64,000 nt of DNA from Bacteroidetes bacterium HGW-Bacteroidetes-8 (lineage in GTDB: Bacteria > Bacteroidota > Bacteroidia > Bacteroidales > UBA932): contig PHCZ01000001.1 in the NCBI GenBank assembly GCA_002840895.1, positions 414,278-478,277 of the forward strand, in the 5' to 3' direction. Position 1 is the stretch's first letter; each line of letters begins with the position of its first letter. Position numbers and translations under genes: made by a program. The notes beneath the pieces are model-generated. The model worked only from the letters and a program-made list of their open reading frames with translations, was not told the origin of the DNA and searched no databases. This document shows positions 1-8,638 of this stretch, in pieces.

Positions 1-612
1 TTTAATGTTGTTGTTAAAGAGGTAAAGAGATTTAAGGATGCTGAGTTAAACGAGGAGCTCTTCGACCGGATGTTTGGTGCCGGCGCAGTTAAGAGTGAGC
101 AGGAGTTTAACGAAAAAATAGTTGATAGGATAAAGTCTGAGTATACACAAGAGAGCGACTACAGGTTTATGCTGGACGCAAGGGAAGCCCTAATAGAGAA
201 GGCTGCAATTGCACTTCCGGAGCAGTTCCTTAAGAGATGGCTGCACAGCGCCAATGAAGGTAAGTTCACAATGGAGGAGATAGAGAAAGATTTTCCTCTG
301 TTCCTAAAGGATTTCCGTTGGCAGATGGTTCGTCAATTCATTACAAAAGAGCAGGATATTAAGCTTACCAGAGAGAATCTCCTGGACCACGCAAGAAAGA
401 TAGCAGCCTATCAGTTTGCAATGTATGGTCTTAATAATGCTCCTGCGGAGCAGATAGATCACTACGCAGAGTCTCTGCTTGCAAATGAGAAAGAGGGGAA
501 AAGGATTTATGAGAAGGTAGAGGATGATCTGGTTTTAGATTATGTTCGTTCCGTTGTTACCCTGGATAAAAAAAGGGTTTCGATTGAAAAACTGCACGAT
601 CTCACTAAATAA
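1..612 (+). CDS. tig: Trigger factor, C-terminal part (5' end outside window)
   Basis: Frame is open from base 1 (FNVVVKEVKRFKDAELNEELFDRMFG...); trigger factor-like C-terminus directly upstream of clpP-clpX. Confidence 0.85.
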   Translation, partial: FNVVVKEVKRFKDAELNEELFDRMFGAGAVKSEQEFNEKIVDRIKSEYTQESDYRFMLDAREALIEKAAIALPEQFLKRWLHSANEGKFTMEEIEKDFPLFLKDFRWQMVRQFITKEQDIKLTRENLLDHARKIAAYQFAMYGLNNAPAEQIDHYAESLLANEKEGKRIYEKVEDDLVLDYVRSVVTLDKKRVSIEKLHDLTK

Positions 613-638
613 TTTTTAATTTTATAAAAAAACGAGTT

Positions 639-1313
639 ATGGCTACTGATTTTGAAAAATATGCAATTAAGCACAGAGGTATAAGCAGTCTGACTCTTCA
701 CAGGGTAAACTCACTATACAGTGCATACATTAACCCTACAATAATCGAGGAGAGACAGCTCAACATTGCTGCAATGGATGTCTTTTCCAGACTGATGATG
801 GATAGAATTATCTTTTTGGGCGTTCCCATTAATGATGATGTTGCCAATATAATTCAGGCGCAGCTATTGTATCTGGACTCAACTGAGTCGAAGTCGGATA
901 TTCAGCTCTATATAAACTCTCCGGGAGGAGGTGTTTATGCAGGACTAGGTATCTACGATACAATGCAGCTGGTATCCTCCGAAGTTGCCACGATTTGTAC
1001 CGGTATGGCAGCCTCAATGTCTGCAATTCTACTAACTTCCGGAGCAAAGGGGAAACGCTCTGTTCTCCCTCACTCAAGGGTTATGATTCACCAGCCTATG
1101 GGCGGAGCAGAGGGACAGGCTAGCGACATAGAGATTACTGCCAAGCAGATAGTAACTCTCAAAAAAGAGCTTTACGAGATAATCTCATACCACACCGGAA
1201 AACCATACGAGCAGATAGAGAAAGATGCCGACAGAGATTACTGGATGAGAGCCCTTGAAGCCAAAGAGTACGGGATGATTGACGAAATCCTTACCAATCC
1301 AAATAAAAAATAG
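639..1313 (+). CDS. clpP: ATP-dependent Clp protease proteolytic subunit
   Basis: [50 protein letters not shown]; Ser/His/Asp protease motifs. Confidence 0.97.
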   Translation: MATDFEKYAIKHRGISSLTLHRVNSLYSAYINPTIIEERQLNIAAMDVFSRLMMDRIIFLGVPINDDVANIIQAQLLYLDSTESKSDIQLYINSPGGGVYAGLGIYDTMQLVSSEVATICTGMAASMSAILLTSGAKGKRSVLPHSRVMIHQPMGGAEGQASDIEITAKQIVTLKKELYEIISYHTGKPYEQIEKDADRDYWMRALEAKEYGMIDEILTNPNKK

Positions 1314-1317
1314 AGAG

Positions 1318-2559
1318 ATGCCTTCTAAATACAACGATTTCTGTTCATTTTGCGGAAGAGGCAAGGATGAGGTAGATGTCCTTATCACAGGAGATATATC
1401 TGCAATCTGCAATGAGTGTGCCCAGCAGGCTCTTGACTACTCCAAGGAGGCATTAAGTGCAAAGAGGGCCAAGAACGGCTCCTCTGCATCTGCCGCCAAG
1501 ATGCTTAAACCCAAAGAGATTACCCAGTTTCTTGACCAATACGTTATTGGACAGGATGAGGCAAAAAGATACCTTGCAGTGGCTGTCTACAATCACTACA
1601 AAAGGATTAATAACCACGCCGATGATGATATGGATCTTGAAAAATCCAATATTCTTCTTGTAGGTCAGACAGGTACTGGAAAGACACTCTTAGCCAGGTC
1701 AATAGCAAAGATGTTGGATGTCCCCTTTACAATTGTAGATGCAACAGTTTTGACAGAGGCTGGTTATGTGGGAGAGGATGTTGAGAGTATCCTTACCAGG
1801 CTTCTGCAGGAGGCTGACTATGATGTTGACAGAGCACAAAGAGGAATTGTCTTTATTGACGAGATAGACAAGATTGCCCGCAAAAGCGACAATCCATCAA
1901 TCACCAGGGATGTCTCAGGAGAGGGTGTTCAGCAGGCTATGCTAAAACTGCTCGAGGGTAGTGTTGTAAATGTTCCGCCGCAAGGTGGGAGAAAGCACCC
2001 GGAGCAGCGGATGATTGCAGTCAATACTAAGAATATCCTCTTTATTTGCGGGGGAGCATTTGAAGGAATAGACAGAAAGATCTCTCAAAGGCTTAATACT
2101 CAGGTTGTGGGTTACGGAACAATGATCAAAAAAGAGAAGATAGACAGGAATAATCTTCTTAAATATATTGCACCACAGGATCTTAGATCATATGGACTAA
2201 TTCCGGAGATTATAGGTAGGCTGCCTGTTCTAACATATCTGGAGGCACTGGATAAAAAAGCGTTGAGAAGAATACTTACAGAACCGAAGAATGCTCTTGT
2301 CCGTCAGTATATTAAGCTATTTGAACTGGATGGTGTAAAACTTAAAATTGAAGAGAGTGTTTTGGACTATATCGTAGACACAGCTGTAGATTATAAATTG
2401 GGTGCCAGAGGGCTCAGATCTATCTGCGAAGCAATAATGGTAGATGCAATGTACCATACACCTTCTGAGAGTAAGAAAACACTCTCGATAAAACTCCCTT
2501 ATGCTCGAAAAATGGTTGATAAATTCACCGGCTCCCTACAGATATCTAAAGAGGCTTAG
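1318..2559 (+). CDS. clpX: Clp protease ATP-binding subunit ClpX (the ORF track start at 1279 is probably too early)
   Basis: Zn finger [15 protein letters not shown], Walker [29 protein letters not shown] start at 1318. Confidence 0.97.
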   Translation: MPSKYNDFCSFCGRGKDEVDVLITGDISAICNECAQQALDYSKEALSAKRAKNGSSASAAKMLKPKEITQFLDQYVIGQDEAKRYLAVAVYNHYKRINNHADDDMDLEKSNILLVGQTGTGKTLLARSIAKMLDVPFTIVDATVLTEAGYVGEDVESILTRLLQEADYDVDRAQRGIVFIDEIDKIARKSDNPSITRDVSGEGVQQAMLKLLEGSVVNVPPQGGRKHPEQRMIAVNTKNILFICGGAFEGIDRKISQRLNTQVVGYGTMIKKEKIDRNNLLKYIAPQDLRSYGLIPEIIGRLPVLTYLEALDKKALRRILTEPKNALVRQYIKLFELDGVKLKIEESVLDYIVDTAVDYKLGARGLRSICEAIMVDAMYHTPSESKKTLSIKLPYARKMVDKFTGSLQISKEA

Positions 2560-2575
2560 CGCCTCTTTTTTTTTG
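2548..2575 (+). terminator. Intrinsic terminator of clpX
   Basis: aaagaggc-ttagc-gcctctttttttttg; hairpin followed by T-run, contains the clpX stop codon. Confidence 0.75.
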
Positions 2576-2583
2576 TATATTTG
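2576..2583 (+). promoter_or_regulatory. Putative Bacteroidetes -7 box (TATATTTG) for the nitrilase-family gene
   Basis: Matches TAnnTTTG, 17 nt upstream of the ATG at 2601. Confidence 0.45.
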
Positions 2584-2600
2584 TCTAAAACCAACCGGTT

Positions 2601-3548
2601 ATGGAAAATATCAAAATCTCTACAGCGCAGTTTGAATCCAGATCTGCAGACAAAGGTTACAACCTAGCAATAATTGAGAGACTATCTGCTGAGGCAGCCG
2701 CAGAGGGCTCCAATGTGATTGCTTTCCACGAGTGCTCTCTCACAGGATATACCTTTGCACGAAAGTTAAGTAAAAAGGAGCTTCTGGATATAGCAGAGTA
2801 TATCCCCGAGGGAGAGAGTATGAAAAACCTGACTGAGATTGCTTCGGAGTACAATATTGCAATTCTGGCAGGGCTCTTTGAGAAGGATAAAAATGGAAAT
2901 ATCTACAAAGCTTATGTTTGTGTGACATCGGATGGTGTTATTGCCAAACACAGAAAACTACACCCCTTTATTAACCCTCACCTTACTGCCGGTAACAGTT
3001 ACACAGTTTTTGATCTCTACGGCTGGAGATGTGGAATTCTCATATGCTACGACAATAATATTGTGGAGAATGTAAGGGCAACAAAGCTGCTTGGTGCAGA
3101 TATTATCTTTATGCCCCACGTAACAATGTGTACCCCATCCAAACGTCCCGGATCGGGTTTTGTAGATCCTAAATTATGGATTAACAGAGAGGTGGACCCA
3201 ACATCTCTAAGGCAGGAGTTTGACGGCCCAAAGGGTAGGGAGTGGCTTATGAGATGGCTCCCCTCAAGAGCTCACGACAACGGAATATATGTGGTCTTCT
3301 CTAACCCTATAGGGATGGATGATGACCAGCTCAAAAATGGCTGCTCTATGATAATTGACCCTTACGGAGATATTGTTGCAGAGTGCCGTAAACTTGGAGA
3401 CGATCTTGAGACCGCTCTAATCACCCCGGGAAAACTTATCTCTGCAGGTGGTTTTAGATACACTAACTCAAGAAAACCGGATCTTTACGGAGAGATTATC
3501 TCTAAAAGTCATAATCCGGTTCAGAAGATTGCCTGGATGGAGGATTAA
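2601..3548 (+). CDS. Carbon-nitrogen hydrolase (nitrilase) family protein
   Basis: FHECSLTGY, KHRKLHPF, GILICYDN: Glu-Lys-Cys nitrilase triad context. Confidence 0.85.
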   Translation: MENIKISTAQFESRSADKGYNLAIIERLSAEAAAEGSNVIAFHECSLTGYTFARKLSKKELLDIAEYIPEGESMKNLTEIASEYNIAILAGLFEKDKNGNIYKAYVCVTSDGVIAKHRKLHPFINPHLTAGNSYTVFDLYGWRCGILICYDNNIVENVRATKLLGADIIFMPHVTMCTPSKRPGSGFVDPKLWINREVDPTSLRQEFDGPKGREWLMRWLPSRAHDNGIYVVFSNPIGMDDDQLKNGCSMIIDPYGDIVAECRKLGDDLETALITPGKLISAGGFRYTNSRKPDLYGEIISKSHNPVQKIAWMED

Positions 3549-4429
3549 TCCCTGTCCGGCCTGTGACCCTGCCTGTACTCTCCGATTACCTTAAGGTTCT
3601 CGGTAATTGGAGTTATAGCATCCAGAGCCTGGCGATATCTTCTATAATCATCAAAAATCAAATCGGTATAAAAGAGATACTCCCACTCTTTTCCCACAAT
3701 AGGTAGTGACTGAATTTTTGTAAGGTTCATATCGTATATTGAGAGTACAGAGAGTACGTGGGAGAGTTTCCCTTTGGTATGCGGGAGGGAGAAGCAGAGC
3801 GAGGCCTTGTTTATAGTTTGTGGGGTGAGTCTCAGTATATCTTTCACCTTATCATTTGTTGCAATTATAATAAACCTTGTATAGTTTCTCTTATTACTCT
3901 CAACACCCTCTTTTATTATCTCCAGGTTGTACATTTTTGCCGCCAATTCGCTTGCCAGTGCTCCCACCCCTTTAAGATTTTCGTCCCTGATCCGTTTTGC
4001 ACTAAGAGCAGTATCTACAGAGTCGATAATCTTCACCCCATTTTTACGGAGCTCATTTAAAAAGAGATGACACTGCATTATTGCAACAGGGTGGGAGTGT
4101 ATCTCTCTTATATCACTCACACTCTCGCCGGGCAGAGCTAAAAGATTTTGTACCACTCTTATATACTGTTCTCCCACCACCGGGAGATTGCTTTCGTGAA
4201 TAAAAGAATGATTTTGAAGAAGAGAACCTGCGACCGAATTCTCAACCGCCACAATTCCACAATCTGGTTTCTTCTTTTGCAACTCATCAAACAGATCCGA
4301 AAAGGTATCACAAGGGACTATTTTAACACATTGTTTTTCAAAGAACTGTTTAGCAGCAATTTCGTGAAAAGCCCCGAATCCTCCTTGGATTGCTACGCTT
4401 ACCTCTTTTCTTGTACTCATAGTTTTCAT
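3545..4429 (-). CDS. pheA: Prephenate dehydratase with C-terminal ACT domain (start ATG at 4429 or 4420; the track start at 4432 is a TTG)
   Basis: VAIQGGFGAFHEIAAKQFF, GIVAVENSVAGSL, SNKRNYTRFIII; ACT region LCFSLPHTKGKLSHVLSVLSIYDMNLTKIQSLP. Confidence 0.93.
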   Translation of the reverse strand: MKTMSTRKEVSVAIQGGFGAFHEIAAKQFFEKQCVKIVPCDTFSDLFDELQKKKPDCGIVAVENSVAGSLLQNHSFIHESNLPVVGEQYIRVVQNLLALPGESVSDIREIHSHPVAIMQCHLFLNELRKNGVKIIDSVDTALSAKRIRDENLKGVGALASELAAKMYNLEIIKEGVESNKRNYTRFIIIATNDKVKDILRLTPQTINKASLCFSLPHTKGKLSHVLSVLSIYDMNLTKIQSLPIVGKEWEYLFYTDLIFDDYRRYRQALDAITPITENLKVIGEYRQGHRPDRD

Positions 4430-4440
4430 CAATTAAGGTT

Positions 4441-4469
4441 AAAAAAAAAGCCCCGAAAAACGGGGCCTT
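4441..4469 (-). terminator. Leader terminator (attenuator) upstream of pheA
   Basis: Minus strand AAGGCCCCG-TTTTT-CGGGGCTTTTTTTTT, ending 11 nt before the pheA ATG. Confidence 0.85.
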
Positions 4470-4489
4470 AATACTATTGTAACAAATGT

Positions 4490-4561
4490 TCAATAACATA
4501 TCAGCCCCTTTTGCGGTCCAAAAAAGAAACAGAAGAAAATGTATGTTGTTGAATTACTCAT
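4490..4561 (-). CDS. Phe-rich leader peptide of pheA (attenuation leader)
   Basis: ATG AGT AAT TCA ACA ACA TAC ATT TTC TTC TGT TTC TTT TTT GGA CCG CAA AAG GGG CTG ATA TGT TAT TGA = MSNSTTYIFFCFFFGPQKGLICY*; 5 of 6 consecutive codons are Phe, followed by a terminator and pheA. Confidence 0.85.
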   Translation of the reverse strand: MSNSTTYIFFCFFFGPQKGLICY

Positions 4562-4567
4562 CGGGTG

Positions 4568-4575
4568 CAAAGCTA
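4568..4575 (-). promoter_or_regulatory. Putative -7 box (TAGCTTTG) for the pheA leader transcript
   Basis: TAnnTTTG match ending 6 nt before the leader peptide ATG. Confidence 0.5.
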
Positions 4576-4582
4576 ATAATTA

Positions 4583-5938
4583 TTATTCATTATAGTAATT
4601 GTAGAAGAGAGCAATTGACTCAATCCCTTTAAAAAACTGACCAAGGAGATAACTCTCGTTTGGTGAGTGGATAACATCTCTCTCCAGACCAAAGCCCATA
4701 AGCAGAGGATTTGCATTTAGAATAGTCTGCAAATCTGCAAGTACAGGAATGCTTCCTCCACCTCGGCTCGGAACCGGTTCTGTACCATATACCTCACCTA
4801 TCGCTCTTGAGGCAGATTTATACACCTTAGATGAGATTGGGCAGAGAAAACCCTGACCACCGTGGTGAGGAGTAACTTTTATCTTTACTCCAACAGGTGC
4901 CAGAGAGATAAAGTGCTCTTCAAATAGTTTTGCAATCTTTTTGTTATCCTGGTTAGGTACGATTCTCATTGATATCTTTGCGTATGCCTTAGATGGGATA
5001 ACTGTTTTTGCCCCCTCTCCGGTATAACCTCCCCAAATACCATTTACATCAAGACAAGGACGGATACCTGTTCTCTCCATTGTTGTATACCCCTGCTCTC
5101 CGGTAACTCCGTCTATATCCAGAAAATGTTTATACTCTTTTTCGTCAAACGGAGCGCGCCCAAGCATCTCTCTCTCCGCTTTTGTGAGCTCAACCACGTC
5201 GTCGTAAAAACCTTTGATAGTAACCCGTCCGTTATCGTCAATGAGTTTAGATATCATTGTGGCAAGAACATTGATAGGGTTTGCAATTGCACCTCCGTAA
5301 TGTCCCGAGTGAAGATCTTTGTTTGGTCCTGTCACCTCAACCTCAAGATAGGCGAGCCCCCTCATCCCTACATTTATAGATGGTATTTTCTCATCTATCA
5401 TAGTTGTATCGGATACAAGAATGTCATCGCAACTTAGCATCTCTTTATGTGCAACTGCCCACTCAGGAAGACTTGGAGAACCAATCTCCTCCTCTCCATC
5501 AATTATAAACTTTACGTTACACTTAAGTTGATTGCTCTTAACGAGGTATTCAAAGGCTTTGATGTGCATAAATCCCTGGCCTTTATCGTCATTGGCACCT
5601 CTTGCATAGATTGCACCATCCCTTATCTCAGGCTCAAAAGGGGGAGTTGTCCACAGGTTGAGTGGGTCTGCCGGCTGAACATCGTAGTGAGCATAAACCA
5701 AAATAGTTGGTTTGGTTTTATCAATAATCTTCTCTGCAAATACAACCGGGTGCCCCTTTGTAGGGTATACATCTGCTCTGTCACATCCTGCCTTTAGGAG
5801 TAGTTCTACATATTTCTCAGCTGCTTTTTGCATATCATCTTTATGAGCAGCCATAGAGCTAATTGAAGGAATTCTTAAAAGCTCAAACAATTCCGAAAGG
5901 AATCTCTCTCTGTTCTCCTGAATGTAGTTTTTAATCAT
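4583..5938 (-). CDS. M20/M25/M40 family metallo-dipeptidase
   Basis: VYAHYDVQPADPLNLW, RGANDDKGQ, DGEEEIGSPSL, DLHSGHYGG. Confidence 0.92.
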   Translation of the reverse strand: MIKNYIQENRERFLSELFELLRIPSISSMAAHKDDMQKAAEKYVELLLKAGCDRADVYPTKGHPVVFAEKIIDKTKPTILVYAHYDVQPADPLNLWTTPPFEPEIRDGAIYARGANDDKGQGFMHIKAFEYLVKSNQLKCNVKFIIDGEEEIGSPSLPEWAVAHKEMLSCDDILVSDTTMIDEKIPSINVGMRGLAYLEVEVTGPNKDLHSGHYGGAIANPINVLATMISKLIDDNGRVTIKGFYDDVVELTKAEREMLGRAPFDEKEYKHFLDIDGVTGEQGYTTMERTGIRPCLDVNGIWGGYTGEGAKTVIPSKAYAKISMRIVPNQDNKKIAKLFEEHFISLAPVGVKIKVTPHHGGQGFLCPISSKVYKSASRAIGEVYGTEPVPSRGGGSIPVLADLQTILNANPLLMGFGLERDVIHSPNESYLLGQFFKGIESIALFYNYYNE

Positions 5939-5981
5939 ACTTGTTTGTTATTTAATTAATTACTTGAATTTTACCTGAATA

Positions 5982-6437
5982 TTACAAAACATATCTTATT
6001 GTAAGAGCAAAGCCATCACCCTTTAACCCAGCACTCTTTATCATCTGTAGTCTTGGATTCCAGTCAAAAGAGAGTGCTATTGGTGAGCTGTGAAACTTAT
6101 ACTCTAAACCTGCCATACCATCTAAAGACATAATAAAGCCGCTGGAGTCTCCAACATAGATACCTGCAGATGCACCGGGGCCGGCAAAAGCCGACAGCCC
6201 ATCTATATTAAGTCCGAAGTGAAACAGGTAGAGCCCTGTGAGCTCAACTTTCATCTCATTTCTGTAGAGGATGTCAAGGTCTAGAATTCCCTCAATCGCT
6301 TTTTTTGGCTCAATAAATTTTTTATAACTGACCCCTAAACTAGAGCCCAATCTCAACCCCACAGCACTTTTGTACTCCTGAGAAAAGAGAGTAGAGCCTA
6401 TAGAGAGGAGCGTGAACAAAACTAAAAATCTCTTCAT
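5982..6437 (-). CDS. Putative outer-membrane beta-barrel-like secreted protein
   Basis: Signal peptide MKRFLVLFTLLSIGSTLFSQ; alternating short-strand pattern ending in aromatic/hydrophobic residues. Confidence 0.55.
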   Translation of the reverse strand: MKRFLVLFTLLSIGSTLFSQEYKSAVGLRLGSSLGVSYKKFIEPKKAIEGILDLDILYRNEMKVELTGLYLFHFGLNIDGLSAFAGPGASAGIYVGDSSGFIMSLDGMAGLEYKFHSSPIALSFDWNPRLQMIKSAGLKGDGFALTIRYVL

Positions 6438-6438
6438 A

Positions 6439-7269
6439 TTAAAAATAGTTTATCTCCTTTGACTCCATTTGAGACAGCAAATTATTTGCCAACCTGCTTG
6501 CTCCCAAACGGAACAGGTTACTGTTTAACCACTCACTGCCCAGAATTGTATCTACAATAGCATAATACTTTATTGCATCGGAAGGGGTCACTATTCCTCC
6601 TGCAGGTTTAAACCCGACCTTTTTCCCGGTTGATTTATGAAACTCCTTTATAGCCTTGCACATAACTAAGGCAGCCTGGGGTGTTGCAGCCGGTTCTAAC
6701 TTCCCTGTTGAGGTTTTAATAAAATCTGCTCCGGCTTTCATAGCCAGCATAGATGCATTATAAATGAGCTCATCATCTTTGAGCGCACCTGTTTCAAGTA
6801 TAACTTTAAGGTGAGCACCTTTTACAGCCTCTTTTAAAAGCGATATCTCATCTGAAGCTCTATTATACTCGCCTGATAAAAAGTAATTTAGAGCAAGGAC
6901 AATATCTACCTCATTGGCACCATCCTCTACAGCCATCCTGCACTCCAGAGCCTTAACTTTATAAAAGCTTTGTGAACTTGGAAAAACCCCGGCTACCACA
7001 GCCAGATTTACATCTTTGTCTGTGAGATTTGCTCTTACCGTTTTTGCAAAATTTGGGAACACGCACATTGCAGCAACCTGTCCATAATTGGGAAAGGCTC
7101 CACGAAATTGATTTACCCTCTCTGTCATTGAGATTATCTTCGCCTCTGTATCAGTTGTGTTTAGTGAAGTAAGGTCTATAAAACCAAAGCAGGCAGACAA
7201 AACCTCTTTTTTGTCCCAACTCTTTATTTTTTTCTCTATGCCCTCAAGCAATTCTGGTGTAGATTTCAT
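6439..7269 (-). CDS. deoC: Deoxyribose-phosphate aldolase
   Basis: AVVAGVFPSS, VKVILETG-like LKVILETGAL, AGADFIKTSTG, VGFKPAGGI. Confidence 0.92.
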   Translation of the reverse strand: MKSTPELLEGIEKKIKSWDKKEVLSACFGFIDLTSLNTTDTEAKIISMTERVNQFRGAFPNYGQVAAMCVFPNFAKTVRANLTDKDVNLAVVAGVFPSSQSFYKVKALECRMAVEDGANEVDIVLALNYFLSGEYNRASDEISLLKEAVKGAHLKVILETGALKDDELIYNASMLAMKAGADFIKTSTGKLEPAATPQAALVMCKAIKEFHKSTGKKVGFKPAGGIVTPSDAIKYYAIVDTILGSEWLNSNLFRLGASRLANNLLSQMESKEINYF

Positions 7270-7340
7270 CGAAAGTACTCTTTTTGTTGTTTAAATATAG
7301 GATTAATTATTTAATCAGAAGTGAATATTTTAGTCACAAG

Positions 7341-7796
7341 TTAATAATTCACCTCTTTTGTGTCTATCCAGATTGTAACAGGTCCGTTATTCAGTAGTGA
7401 AACCTTCATATCTGCACCGAAAACTCCGCATTTTATCTCTTTTGAGGTTGCATCGGTGAGTAAAGCTTTGAATTTTTCATATAATGGTATAGCCTTTTCC
7501 GGACGTGCAGCTTTAATATATGAGGGTCTGTTTCCCTTTTTTGTAATAGCGTGGAGGGTAAACTGGCTGATTAACAAAATCTCTCCTGAAATATCTAAAA
7601 CTGAGAGATTCATAACGCCACTCTCATCGTCAAATATTCTTAGGTTCACAATTTTTCGCGTGGCGTACTCCAAATCACCATCGTCGTCTTCATCTTCAAA
7701 TCCGGCAAAGATAAGAAGCCCCTCCTTAATCTCTCCGGTAAGAACTCCATCTGAGACCACCGATGCTTGGGTAACCCTCTGTATTAAAACTCTCAT
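7341..7796 (-). CDS. dtd: D-aminoacyl-tRNA deacylase
   Basis: MRVLIQRVTQASV, LLISQFTLHA..KGNRPSY, GVFGADMKVSLLNNGPVTIWID. Confidence 0.96.
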   Translation of the reverse strand: MRVLIQRVTQASVVSDGVLTGEIKEGLLIFAGFEDEDDDGDLEYATRKIVNLRIFDDESGVMNLSVLDISGEILLISQFTLHAITKKGNRPSYIKAARPEKAIPLYEKFKALLTDATSKEIKCGVFGADMKVSLLNNGPVTIWIDTKEVNY

Positions 7797-7807
7797 TTTT
7801 ATAGATT

Positions 7808-8584
7808 TTATCCACTTATTGTAATCTTGAAACCGGCCTCAACTAACGGAGCAGCTATTCTGTTCATCTGCTCAGTTGTCACCTTCTCCAGCCCCTGTAC
7901 CGGTGTCTCTCTGTCTATGGTATACATCATTATCTCTCTGGGCTCTGTCTTTTTAATAACCTCATACCAGGCATTAACCTCCTCGTCTGTTGTGTTGTCA
8001 AAATATTCTCCCCCAAAACTACCTTTGAGAAACATTGTCTGAAGTACAAACCTCCCTTTGAACGGTATAAGATTGTTAATTATATTCTCAATTGAGTAGT
8101 CAAACTGTGGCCGGTCAATAATTCGAACACTACTCTCTATTGCAGAATCTATCTTGATTATGGCATTATCCACTTTCATAAGCGCATCTGCAACATCTTT
8201 AATACCGATTCGCGAACCATTTGTAAGAACAGATACTTTTGCCTCTTTTGTAAATTTATCTCTAAGATCAAGCGCAATTGAGATTATTTCTGCAAAATTA
8301 GGGTGAAGCGTTGGCTCTCCGTTACCGGAAAAAGTGATGTTATCTATTCTCCCTATTTTTTGGTCGTGATTTTTTAGTTTATCTGCAAGAGCTTCCCAAA
8401 CTTCGTCAATAGTGGGCAGTTTTTTGTCCTCTTTTCCATCTTTGTTAAAGCCGCATTCACAATAGATGCAGTCGAAATTGCACCACTTGCCGAATCTTGG
8501 CAGCAGATTCACCCCCAGGGATACTCCCAGTCTTCTGCTTTTAACCGGCCCAAAAACTATCTCGTTAAACAGAATTGTTGACAT
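7808..8584 (-). CDS. Radical SAM protein
   Basis: GKWCNFDCIYCECGF (CxxxCxxC cluster), ITFSGNGEPTLHP. Confidence 0.9.
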   Translation of the reverse strand: MSTILFNEIVFGPVKSRRLGVSLGVNLLPRFGKWCNFDCIYCECGFNKDGKEDKKLPTIDEVWEALADKLKNHDQKIGRIDNITFSGNGEPTLHPNFAEIISIALDLRDKFTKEAKVSVLTNGSRIGIKDVADALMKVDNAIIKIDSAIESSVRIIDRPQFDYSIENIINNLIPFKGRFVLQTMFLKGSFGGEYFDNTTDEEVNAWYEVIKKTEPREIMMYTIDRETPVQGLEKVTTEQMNRIAAPLVEAGFKITISG

Positions 8585-8638
8585 CTTCTTTACCCTTTTA
8601 ATCTTATATATTTATACTCTATTTACATCCTGCACCAT

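Noticed and set aside
829-1077. Minus-strand ORF within clpP (and similar antisense ORFs throughout the track)
   Set aside because: Complementary-frame artefact of a conserved gene; no recognisable protein motifs.
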